Below are positions 8,101 through 16,129 of a stretch of 64,000 bases of DNA, one piece after another. Made by a program: the position numbers and the translations under genes. This stretch comes from Luteibacter sp. dw_328. GTDB taxonomy: Bacteria > Pseudomonadota > Gammaproteobacteria > Xanthomonadales > Rhodanobacteraceae. The notes under the pieces were generated by a model that saw nothing but the letters and a program-made list of their open reading frames with translations, was not told where the DNA came from and did no database searches. Every line of letters starts with the position of its first letter. Position 1 is the first letter of the stretch. The stretch spans positions 62,001 to 126,000 of the forward strand of contig NZ_JAAVUW010000007.1 in NCBI RefSeq assembly GCF_018449605.1, written 5' to 3'.

Positions 8101-10192
8101 GGACCAGATCGGTAACAATGGATTGAGCACGTTGATAGTGTCGTCGAGCTCGGGTCGTCGCCTTATTGAGTCTCGGATCTCGAGAAAGCTTGGCAGGCTT
8201 GTACCCCATGATAGGGAAGCAGATGCTTCGTTAGTCCTGCCGATTCTGGCAGCTCAGATATATGATGAGACGCGTCGCATTGCGCCTCACCTAGCGCTTC
8301 GCGCCATGGGGATTTCGCGGGTGACAGAGGAGATCCTCGGACTGTATGTCGCTCGATCCACCGCCGAGAGGCTGTACCCTGCAACGCCTAAGGATGGATT
8401 TCGCGTCTGGCTGAGTCTCGATGATCACGCAACTTGGTTCGGAGGCCAAGGGCAAGTGCGCCCTGACATGTGTCGCTTCTGTTTTGAACGGGCAGATGAC
8501 GGTAGCGTCCTTCTCGACGTCCTTGTCCTGGAGGGAAAGCTTCGTCAACAGTATGACGCACATGGTGTCGAGCAAGTCCTTCGGGGCGTTTCGTTCTTCT
8601 CTGGCGTTCTTAGCCATCAATCGACAAAGGATAGAATCGACTCCGAGATGTGGAATGAGCGGATTTTGGCAGCAATGGAATCCACAGCTGTTGAGGCGAG
8701 GCAGGCGTTTGGCGTAACGGCAGAAGAGAGGGCGCGAGGAGGGGCAATTCCTGCTGACATCCGAGCTAGTATTCGTGAGGGGCGTTTCGTTCTTAGGTCG
8801 CTGACTGGCTTGTACTGCATCACGCTGTGGGACGAGCTGGAGGCCGCTGAGCAGGTTCAGGATGAGCGGGGCATTACGGTCGTCCGGGCAGCAGGCAGAG
8901 CGCTATTCGTCGCCACATCACCGAGCAATTTATTTGAGAGTCCCGCGCTCGCAGAACTGCATGCTTTCGAGCCGACGGTTCACCCAGAACTGACTGGCGC
9001 AGTATCTATAGCGGTCACTGAACCCAATGACTCGACCTCGGCAGGCCACTTTGCAATGGATGCCACGGACTCGCATGCACCGGGGCCGTTGACATCTGCT
9101 TCTCCCGGTCCCGATGGCGTTGCGCGCAAGCGAATGACGAACGAAGAGCTTCTTCGCATTTACGGCGAGGTCTTGGGGTGCTTTGCCGAGCACGACGTCC
9201 AGGTCTCAAGAGCCCCCGACGACGACGTACCATTCGTGGAGGGGCCGGCGTCGATACTCTTCCGTGTGAAGCCTGGCCATGGGGTCGACCCGAAGAAGCT
9301 CTCGGAAAAGTCCGCCGCGCTCAAGCTGAGCCTTCGTCTTTCCGAAGAGCAGAACGTCGCTTTTGGTATTGATGCCGGCTACGTAACCGTTGACGTGCCA
9401 AAGAGTTCAGCGCAGCGATATTTTGTATCCGCCGAGGCGATGTGGAGTCGTTGGACTCGTCCAGTCGGCGTGTTGGAGGCGCCTCTTGGCGAGGATCGCT
9501 TCGGAAAGATCATAAGCATATGTTTCAGTTCGTCAAATTCGCCGCATCTTCTCGTTGGTGGCACCACGGGAAGCGGCAAGTCTGAAGCCTTGAATACGAT
9601 CCTCTTCGGTCTCTGTCACTTCTACGCAGCCTCTGAACTGCGTCTACTCCTGGTAGATCCAAAGGGCACTGAGCTCCTACCGTTTGAAGGCAGTCCGTAC
9701 CTTCACGGGACGATTGGCTGGGACGATGGGGACGCCCTGTTACTTTTGAAGGAAGCAGTAGAGGAGATGCAGAGGCGATACGCACTTTTCAAAGCACTGG
9801 GAACCAGGACGATATCCGACTACAACTCCGTTGCGCCATCCGATGAGCGGTTGCCGTGGTGGGTCATTGTTCTTGACGAGTACGCCGATCTCACCAACGA
9901 TGCCCAATCGAAGAAGGACATCGAACAGGAGTTGAAGCGTCTGGCACAGAAGGCGCGCGCTTCCGGTATCCATCTGATTATCGCTACGCAAAAACCAAGT
10001 GCAGATGTCATCAGTACCAATCTGCGGTCCAACCTGCCTGCTCAACTTGGGTTGCGGGTTAAGAGCGCAACGGAAAGCCGGGTCTTGATCGACGAGGCCG
10101 GCGCAGAGGTCTTAAACGGCAAGGGCGATGCACTCCTCAAGGCAGATGGTAAGGTCGTTCGCGTTCAATGTGCCCGGGTGGCGGGCGTCTAG
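5114..10192 (+). CDS. Giant FtsK/HerA-type DNA translocase, DptH-like
   Basis: A 1692-aa protein, last gene of the trio. The C-terminal 220 residues are an FtsK-family motor: Walker A GGTTGSGKSE (1482-1491), DPKG after strand 2, Walker B VIVLDEYADL with D1588/E1589, then HLIIATQKPSADVI and GAEVLNGKGDALL, the conserved end of FtsK/SpoIIIE motors. The preceding ~1450 residues match nothing I recognise and contain an acidic stretch near 480-490 (DADAGDDEEEAAIEWEE). DptH/DndH proteins are also about 1700 aa with a C-terminal FtsK/HerA ATPase, which supports the DptH-like call. It probably moves along DNA and drives or regulates cleavage (inference); no nuclease motif is obvious. The following 277 nt up to the convergent gene hold nothing I recognise. 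Confidence 0.65.
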   Translation: MSYRTIARTALAIAVHVLKETEDASHRCFRVKNLLAEEVGHFVNLWPAVSSRPSMENVRLVSAESAGGAIPDAFVAEPGRSITYYRNNNPGGLVYLETRVQSDEQGLQNIFTLRDSNFLDGSFDKSAAGEDSVPELIVQMAWGVTGGSGSGEKAPRLLVSLIKELLSILHPELIPIPVRRFATFAEAVSTQWRSSAQAFDAEAATTLIGSNLWLLGLFPDMNWRSTVSDARTKRRLTTNSRLADLSSPSGDLDADMLVKRIRETKFNNQSGLPLAEAEQVRLRSLCADYVQGPSTEKLRLIDFFIFEQLFALDSVGQPLGDRVTNEISLVGASRSAELLALDVVTGLNAKIQSDAERLMVAEPLVPGDARIFDLLTAATKRLVERVATPRVRRFFNPCIELVRFYNQAAVAGERVARIEVQLSADVRTDSPSLGLFTFLFAGSLRAIQGSIEGLPSSCELVLSEDLVRQRPIPSLIVEPDADAGDDEEEAAIEWEELALRFTAFGSGGSVIEVADQVRWASDSMGLHAMFWLLVVDAQSPLSSTMGSLRVTAEDDPAQWHLRYVQRIASLASLKSNSTLTLDSLCLEVVRDREWLRSAVAGEGLSAEILNVYGDRWLGNLERARETYVPNGRHIPEMDAFLTTDFVVVGPDGRRVMLPTHPIRLRWLASYLGRCVDLSVACLSGDLKFSDSDGSDYLAWLEDHSPHESPAVAADEQGTLLYAKGEAGWFEEFGALDDDVTDVSSDRYALDSIAGQVTKYLEAHPYKEAGLSMLAVLPSSDDFPATLLELTARGRWRRMRASMTVAAPKGRWETIARKFEQLDSSDSIGKRAGLFPRFDLTFVEFDRGGDIAGAIGDAEFDLSIVTHILQDSVLCQPNTEAPSARPGRFDPLLDRPVRLDKQGDGGSISVVMRPRDPDPLLEAWSTLVVRANRTRPVAPDQPENIDFVELRVNFEDSARLFNALHQASHWVITLERHISRQQIESTEAGAPDVLSIQDQIGNNGLSTLIVSSSSGRRLIESRISRKLGRLVPHDREADASLVLPILAAQIYDETRRIAPHLALRAMGISRVTEEILGLYVARSTAERLYPATPKDGFRVWLSLDDHATWFGGQGQVRPDMCRFCFERADDGSVLLDVLVLEGKLRQQYDAHGVEQVLRGVSFFSGVLSHQSTKDRIDSEMWNERILAAMESTAVEARQAFGVTAEERARGGAIPADIRASIREGRFVLRSLTGLYCITLWDELEAAEQVQDERGITVVRAAGRALFVATSPSNLFESPALAELHAFEPTVHPELTGAVSIAVTEPNDSTSAGHFAMDATDSHAPGPLTSASPGPDGVARKRMTNEELLRIYGEVLGCFAEHDVQVSRAPDDDVPFVEGPASILFRVKPGHGVDPKKLSEKSAALKLSLRLSEEQNVAFGIDAGYVTVDVPKSSAQRYFVSAEAMWSRWTRPVGVLEAPLGEDRFGKIISICFSSSNSPHLLVGGTTGSGKSEALNTILFGLCHFYAASELRLLLVDPKGTELLPFEGSPYLHGTIGWDDGDALLLLKEAVEEMQRRYALFKALGTRTISDYNSVAPSDERLPWWVIVLDEYADLTNDAQSKKDIEQELKRLAQKARASGIHLIIATQKPSADVISTNLRSNLPAQLGLRVKSATESRVLIDEAGAEVLNGKGDALLKADGKVVRVQCARVAGV

Positions 10193-10469
10193 GCATCCGC
10201 TCGCTGCAATTGATCGCCGCAGAGAATTGGCTGGACCAGCGCTCCGGCCGTAATGCTCTGGGCGGGCACCCGCGATACGAAGTTGAGTTCCGCCCGATTT
10301 TTGTGCGGAAGAGCCGCTTCGGCGCGTCGACCTGGCTTCGTCATAGGAGAACGTCCGTCGCGCTGCGTGCGATTCGTTCTTCTTTATTGACATGCCCGCG
10401 ATGCAGCGCTCATGAAGACGGTGGCGGGCCGCATAAATCCAGTGCAGCCCACCGATCGAGGAGATCAAC

Positions 10470-12134
10470 TCAGAGCGACCATTCCTCCCGGATGAACTCG
10501 ATGATCTCGTTGGTCCGGGTCTCCACATTCTTCGCTTTCCAACCTTCTTTGCGAACGACCGCGGCGACATGGCGCGTGGCACGGATGCCGGAATCTTCGT
10601 AAGCCTTGATCTTGTCGGCCGGTGACTTATCGCGCAACGACGAATTCACGCCGGGTGGCAACATCGTAAGGTTGCCGAGTTGGTGGATGAAGCTCCGATT
10701 TGAGCTCTGAGGAGTTATATGTTCAATGGATTTTGAGGGATCCTGCTGCCAGATCTTCTTCCACTCGCCTACATTGATCTTTTCCCCGTGCTTGCTGGAA
10801 AGGTGCTCCTCGTAGCGATACAGGATATATCGGAGCGGCTCCGCCCAGCCGGAGTAGCAGTCACTCCAGTCGGCATTTGCTAAGACCTTGTCGATATGAT
10901 GGTCACTGCCTGGGATCGCTATGAGGCGATCGCAGATGGCATCGGCGCTCATCGATCCATTCACTATCTCGTGTCCGAGTCGGGTGTACTCGCCAACCTT
11001 TTTTCGCTTATCGGATCCACCGAGACCATACACGAGGAACGTGACGTGCTCCCATGCCTTCATCGTGCGAAGTGCGTCACTCGCAGCCAACTTCCGTATA
11101 TCGATGCAGGTGGCGGCAAATCTGGCCTGCATGACACTAGTAACGGCCTTGATCCGATGATTCTGATCGAGCTTATCGATGGATTCGACGATCGATTCAA
11201 GGATGCGGGCGACCTTGATGATCGAAGGAAGATCCTTGCCTGCCGCCCGAATAAGCTCCGCCGCCGCATCTTCTTCGCTAAGTATGCGATTGGGTATGTA
11301 ACTCAGTTGCAGCGTGCCGGCAAATCTCAGCGCCTGATCTGCCAGGGTCCCGCGAAGGCCGACCGTCCGGTAGATGCGCCGCCATATCTCCCGCATCTCG
11401 TCTAGGGCTTCCTCCATTGCGCCGCCCTTGGCGCTTGAGAAAATGAGCGCCATGAGTTGGCTCTTGACCTTGTCAACCTGCTTAACGTCCAAGCCGCGGC
11501 TATTCAACACCTCAAATACGCGGTAGACAGAAGCTTCGTCCGTCAGTTCGTGATAGATCATCGATAGCCGATTTCTGAGAATCGAAACCAGGTCAATCAA
11601 GGTGGAGGTCTTTTGCCATCTAGTTACGAAACTCTGGCACTCCATGCAGGCGTCGATTAGGTTTCGCTCGGCCTCAGTCGTATGGGCGTTGGCGCCATAC
11701 GCTCCCGATCGGATGTAATCGGCGAACACATTGGTACTGTCGTGGTTCGTCTGAAGCAGTAACAGCGAATGATCGTCAGTCTTGACGAGAAGGTCCTTGA
11801 TCTCAGACCGGATCTTGGACTCTACCTTGTCGTCGAGATCCAGTGCCTGCTCGACTGCCTTCAGCAGGACAATCAGCGTGGTGATGCGTTGCTGACCGTC
11901 GACAAGGTCGACGGCGGTGTACTCGTCGGCAACAATCTTTCGCCTATCCTTAACGAGCGCAACCACCGTAGCCATGAAGTGATCTTGGTCTGTCTCCTGC
12001 ACTTCTTCGATGTCTGAAAAGAGTTCGTCGCGTTGCTGTTTCCGCCACGCATACGGCCTCTGGTAGTCAGGAATGCGGAAAAGTCTGCCTTGAAGAAGTT
12101 GTGCAAGCGTGTAATGTTTCGGATCCAGCCGCAT
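10470..12134 (-). CDS. GmrSD/SspE-like type IV restriction nuclease (DUF262 + DUF1524)
   Basis: A 554-aa two-domain protein. The N-terminal DUF262 domain has FRIPDYQRPYAW (19-30) and the DGQQR nucleotide-handling motif (79-83). The C-terminal DUF1524 His-Me-finger domain shows IEHITPQ followed by LGNLTMLP. This order is shared by GmrSD, BrxU and SspE, enzymes that cut foreign modified DNA or sense phosphorothioated DNA. It is convergent with the FtsK-type gene and lies 129 nt downstream of the dynamin-like operon on the same strand, so it may belong to either system. Length is typical of single-chain GmrSD relatives. Whether it attacks modified phage DNA or acts with the upstream modules cannot be decided here. 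Confidence 0.85.
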   Translation of the reverse strand: MRLDPKHYTLAQLLQGRLFRIPDYQRPYAWRKQQRDELFSDIEEVQETDQDHFMATVVALVKDRRKIVADEYTAVDLVDGQQRITTLIVLLKAVEQALDLDDKVESKIRSEIKDLLVKTDDHSLLLLQTNHDSTNVFADYIRSGAYGANAHTTEAERNLIDACMECQSFVTRWQKTSTLIDLVSILRNRLSMIYHELTDEASVYRVFEVLNSRGLDVKQVDKVKSQLMALIFSSAKGGAMEEALDEMREIWRRIYRTVGLRGTLADQALRFAGTLQLSYIPNRILSEEDAAAELIRAAGKDLPSIIKVARILESIVESIDKLDQNHRIKAVTSVMQARFAATCIDIRKLAASDALRTMKAWEHVTFLVYGLGGSDKRKKVGEYTRLGHEIVNGSMSADAICDRLIAIPGSDHHIDKVLANADWSDCYSGWAEPLRYILYRYEEHLSSKHGEKINVGEWKKIWQQDPSKSIEHITPQSSNRSFIHQLGNLTMLPPGVNSSLRDKSPADKIKAYEDSGIRATRHVAAVVRKEGWKAKNVETRTNEIIEFIREEWSL

Positions 12135-12263
12135 GATTCTCTTGTCCCTGTATAAGATTAAGCGTTGCTTATTGTCGGTAAGCTACCCGTTGGTCGAGCT
12201 GCTTATGCAGACGCTACCGGTGGATTCACCCTTCGAAATGCCCGAAGCGCTGATATTTAAGCC

Positions 12264-13862
12264 CTAAGTGTCTCCATGGCCTAGGGGGCCGGCCGAGGAA
12301 CTCATGGAAGCCCAAGACAGGGGGGCGACAGCTTCGGCGCGCACTGGTCGCGAAATGCCCGACACCGGACCGGTGACGACCTCGACGCATTCGACGAAGC
12401 ATTTTCTCAGCTGACGCGACTGCTCAAAAAGAGCTTTCACAGGCGCTACGGACAGTGCCTTCTTCAGCTCCGTGATGTTCGGCGCCATCTTGTCGCGGAA
12501 TTCGGTTCCGCCGGATGCGAAAGCGGCGAGATCGAGGCGGGAGACCAGCATGCGCTGGCGTTCAGAAAGCTCGCGGTCACTCTCCAGTGCTTCGTCGTAC
12601 ATGTCGAATACATCGTGGATGCGGTTAACAAGGGACGAGCCCGCGTCGCCGGGCACATTGGCCTTGCGCAGAAAGTCATGCAGTGAGAGACCCATAAACG
12701 CGAGTTCTCGCTTCAATGCCGCGCTGTAGGCACTAATACCTGCGACATCGATCCCACGCAGATCGAGAGCAAGCGATACGGCGTCTATGATCTCTTCAAT
12801 ATCTTCTTTTGAACGCTGATCGCTCTTGTTAAGCACCACGTATATGGGGCGTCCGTGCCCTATCTCGCATATAAAGGCCATGTCGGATTCCGGAATCACG
12901 CCGTTTACGTCGATTCCGATCATCCAGACCAGCTCATCAGCGCGGTGTGCGAGATTGGAGGCTTGATGACGGTCTCGCGCGCCGCCCTCCGATACGCCGT
13001 GGCCGGCGTTGTAGCCTGGTGTGTCGATGAGGCAAAGATGCTCAAAGAGCTCCGGATTCAACTGAGTTCGGACAAACATGAGCGGCATCAGGTCGCTCAG
13101 GTCGAAGCCGATCGAGCGAACCAGATCATGTGACAGGGTGGCGTAGAACGACGGATCGAGGTCGATTTTTCCTCCACTGGCCGCGCAGGCTTCGATAGCA
13201 GACCGGTCACTTGGTATGACGTAACTAGGAATGACTGTTACCGGTACGATTCCCTCAGCGAGGCGAACATCGGCGTCCTGGATGAAGCTGTTGATGAAAC
13301 TGGACTTTCCTGCGCTAAAACCGCCGACTATACTCACGATGCGGCGTCGGTGGATGTCGGGAAAGCGGGCGAGCATCTCGAGCTCACCGGCCACCGATTG
13401 CAGCATCATGAGCGATTTGGCTTCCGCCGCAAGTGACGACTCTGCGTCGGCAAAGCGAAGGTAGTCGTCCGCGAGCAAGCGGTTGAACTCGCCGACACCC
13501 GGATTTGGCTCGGGTTTGGCGTCGTGAAGCTTGCTTATCAGGGTGGACATGGCTGACGTTGACGCAAATCTCTTTGCCAGGTCGTCGTGTACCGCGGCCA
13601 GGTGGGCAGTTCGCAGGGTGGACGCCTCTACAAGGTCGCTCAGGGCCTCGACTTCCGTTAGAAGCTCAGCCCCCCTGCGCAGGGAGACCTCCAGGCTGGC
13701 CTGCAACTCGTCCCTCCGCGCGCTCAGGGTGGTGACCTGTTCGTCCATTACCAGTACGATCGTTCGAATCTCGCTGGCGAGCCGGCGTCGCTTCCAGACA
13801 AACGGCTTCCCGACACGATCGAGTGCGGAGAACAGTTCGCCGGCTACTAATCTCTCTGTCAT
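12264..13862 (-). CDS. Dynamin-like GTPase (third of three)
   Basis: A 532-aa large GTPase. G1 is GGFSAGKSS (180-188), G3 is DTPG (280-283) and G4 is NKSD (345-348). Residues ~35-110 before the G domain are rich in heptad-like Leu/Glu/Arg and probably form a coiled coil. The C-terminal portion after the G domain is short (about 150 aa), so a full dynamin stalk is unlikely within this chain; it may assemble with the other two GTPases. Its start overlaps the stop of the preceding gene by 4 nt. Bacterial dynamin-like proteins in tandem occur in membrane remodelling and in anti-phage systems such as Eleos (LeoBC); a defence role here is inference from the island context. Confidence 0.82.
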   Translation of the reverse strand: MTERLVAGELFSALDRVGKPFVWKRRRLASEIRTIVLVMDEQVTTLSARRDELQASLEVSLRRGAELLTEVEALSDLVEASTLRTAHLAAVHDDLAKRFASTSAMSTLISKLHDAKPEPNPGVGEFNRLLADDYLRFADAESSLAAEAKSLMMLQSVAGELEMLARFPDIHRRRIVSIVGGFSAGKSSFINSFIQDADVRLAEGIVPVTVIPSYVIPSDRSAIEACAASGGKIDLDPSFYATLSHDLVRSIGFDLSDLMPLMFVRTQLNPELFEHLCLIDTPGYNAGHGVSEGGARDRHQASNLAHRADELVWMIGIDVNGVIPESDMAFICEIGHGRPIYVVLNKSDQRSKEDIEEIIDAVSLALDLRGIDVAGISAYSAALKRELAFMGLSLHDFLRKANVPGDAGSSLVNRIHDVFDMYDEALESDRELSERQRMLVSRLDLAAFASGGTEFRDKMAPNITELKKALSVAPVKALFEQSRQLRKCFVECVEVVTGPVSGISRPVRAEAVAPLSWASMSSSAGPLGHGDT

Positions 13863-16129
13863 ATCGCCTCAAGCTCCTTCTTCATCAAGGCGAAACGTTC
13901 GCGACTGATGGCGAGGCTCTCAATATGTCCGATCAGTGAATCGACTCGCCCCAGTAGGTCGTCGAATACGACATGTGCAAGCGTCTTCGGAAGTGATGCG
14001 TGCATGCTCGCTACGAAATCATGAATGTTCGTGGTCGCATCGTCGCGCAGGGCGAGAAATGTCATGCGCACGTCCTCGATAAATGAGTTCGCTGCGCTTC
14101 CGACGAGTTTCTGTTCTGATGGCCAGCTGCGATCTACCTTTACCGGCGCAGGGAGATCAACCTTCAGGCTGTTCACTGCCACAGTCACTGCCCGGGAAAC
14201 CCACGAGATGATCGTCTCAGATGCAAGTTCGTTATCATCGTCATCAGCGCCGCCACTTATCTCATAAGCCCGAATGAGTTGATGCTCTGCGGCTCGGACC
14301 AGCGCCGTCTCAATATCGGTGCGAGCGCGGGTCTCATTGCGTTCCGATGTGGTAATAATTCGGTCATTGAGTTGTCGCGCGAATAGTTCCAGGGCCGTTA
14401 CGGCCTGGTCTCGGAAAACCGTGAGCGTTTCTGTCTTGACCTTTCCGCCGTCCCAGAGAACGTCAGCAAGCCAGTTTCCTACGCCGTCGCCGGTTCGCTC
14501 CCCCTTCACCACGTGCTTTGCGTCGGCAGACCGTTCGACCGCCTCGTCGTAAATCGTCACCAGCGCTTTGGTGAGCTCTACTGTCATGGCATCAAGGAAG
14601 CTGTGCTTCCATGCAACGAAGGCCCCGTCGATGGCGTGGCCGGCCTTGGTGGCGGCGTTCTCAAGCTTCAGCCGCTGTCCCCTTAGCGCCTTGACATCTG
14701 TGGCGTCGAGCTCCGCGCTGCGCTTCTCCACCTCTTGCCTAAGCGCAGACTTGAGGTCTCTCACAGCGATCGACTTTGCTGTCACCAGATCATCCAGCTT
14801 ACTGGCCATGAGGGCCGCCTTGCGCTTCCGCACCTCGTCGATGGATGCCTTCAGCCGATCGATATTAGAAAGCAAGCGAAGAGTGGCTTTGCTTCTTTCT
14901 GGATTGCCCTCGTCAAAGAATTCGGGAAAGTGCTCGCTGAGGTTGCGCCAGACAGTACGATCCGTCGAGTCCCAGCTGTCCGTTTCGTCAAATCTAGTTG
15001 CAAGGCCTTGGCATGCACTCGACGTCCAGAGGAGTGTTTCTTCAGCCGCGTTGATAAGCTCATCAAAGGCACCGCGGAACTCGGGATTAGAATCGGTGAG
15101 CCGAGTAAGCGTGCCTCTCATGTGACCACGAAGTACGGAGCTAATGCCCTCTAAGGTCGCCTCAGGCGTCGCGCGCTTCTCGCTTCCGAAGAGCTGGTTA
15201 TCGACTTGGCTTGCGACAACGGCTAGGTGCCTCACCCCTTCCCTGCGGGTGATGAGGCTCATCGCCTCAATATCGCGATGATTCAGGAACTGGCCCGCTG
15301 GGCTCACGATGAAGATGACATCGCAATCCTTGAGTAGCTGACGGGTACGTTCCTCGCGGGACTGTACCGGGTCATCCATGCCTGGCGTGTCGACGATACG
15401 GATATCCTTTAGCCACTCGATTGGCATATAGATGTCGACAGACTTGGTGAAAGGCATATACCGGCCCTCGGGACCAACAAAGTCCATAAGGCGTGCCGCC
15501 AGGTCTTCAGGCGAACTGCCATCGATCGCGCCGGGCCGTTCGGAATCGACGCCATGACGCGCCGCTTCAATGCGCCGCCACTGATCGTGGGACGCCGCCA
15601 TGGATGGCGCTTCCTCGGTCGCAGTACGCAACGACTGGCGTTCCGCGAGATCACGTAGACGATTCATGTCGGGCGCCGGCTGCGCGTTCTCGCGCGCCCG
15701 CGACAACGTAGAGGCGATGATCCCATCGGCAATCAATTTCCGCCTGTCTTGAAAGCGCTTTCCGTCACCGGAGATTCTTTCCAGATCAGCACTGGAAAAG
15801 TACTGGACCTCCGCCCGGAACGTTTCGCCGAACGCGAGCGTGGTCAGGGCCGCCGTCATCGGCGTGGCGGCCTTCGGCAGGACTGGTTTGCCGTCGAACA
15901 GCAGGGCGTTGAGCAGCGATGATTTACCAGCCTTTACTCGACCGACGATGCCGATTGTCAGGAGGCGCCCCGCATCCTCAGCTCCCGCGATGGTCGCGGC
16001 GAGCCGGTCATGCGTATCGACGCCATGCTTGGATGCCTGGACAGAAAAATCCCTTCCGATGACGTCTTGGTAGGTATCGGACCATGCGTGCAGCCTGCGT
16101 ACTTTTTCGACCAAAGCAACCGACATCAT
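13859..16129 (-). CDS. Dynamin-like GTPase (second of three, largest)
   Basis: A 756-aa GTPase with G1 GRVKAGKSS (63-71), Thr in the switch-I region (ATPMTAALTTL) and G3 DTPG (247-250). The G4 position reads SQVD rather than NKxD, a divergent base-recognition motif. A long C-terminal half with heptad-like helices (for example the stretch from residue 440 to 480) fits a dynamin stalk. It overlaps both neighbours by 4 nt, so all three GTPases are likely made together. The three proteins differ clearly in length and motif detail, so they are not a recent triplication. Likely membrane-associated assembly factor; its target membrane and trigger are unknown. Confidence 0.82.
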   Translation of the reverse strand: MMSVALVEKVRRLHAWSDTYQDVIGRDFSVQASKHGVDTHDRLAATIAGAEDAGRLLTIGIVGRVKAGKSSLLNALLFDGKPVLPKAATPMTAALTTLAFGETFRAEVQYFSSADLERISGDGKRFQDRRKLIADGIIASTLSRARENAQPAPDMNRLRDLAERQSLRTATEEAPSMAASHDQWRRIEAARHGVDSERPGAIDGSSPEDLAARLMDFVGPEGRYMPFTKSVDIYMPIEWLKDIRIVDTPGMDDPVQSREERTRQLLKDCDVIFIVSPAGQFLNHRDIEAMSLITRREGVRHLAVVASQVDNQLFGSEKRATPEATLEGISSVLRGHMRGTLTRLTDSNPEFRGAFDELINAAEETLLWTSSACQGLATRFDETDSWDSTDRTVWRNLSEHFPEFFDEGNPERSKATLRLLSNIDRLKASIDEVRKRKAALMASKLDDLVTAKSIAVRDLKSALRQEVEKRSAELDATDVKALRGQRLKLENAATKAGHAIDGAFVAWKHSFLDAMTVELTKALVTIYDEAVERSADAKHVVKGERTGDGVGNWLADVLWDGGKVKTETLTVFRDQAVTALELFARQLNDRIITTSERNETRARTDIETALVRAAEHQLIRAYEISGGADDDDNELASETIISWVSRAVTVAVNSLKVDLPAPVKVDRSWPSEQKLVGSAANSFIEDVRMTFLALRDDATTNIHDFVASMHASLPKTLAHVVFDDLLGRVDSLIGHIESLAISRERFALMKKELEAI

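Noticed and set aside
10112-10582. Possible short gene between the translocase and the GmrSD-like gene
   Set aside because: Frames on both strands overlap the ends of both flanking genes, lack ribosome sites and read as random sequence.
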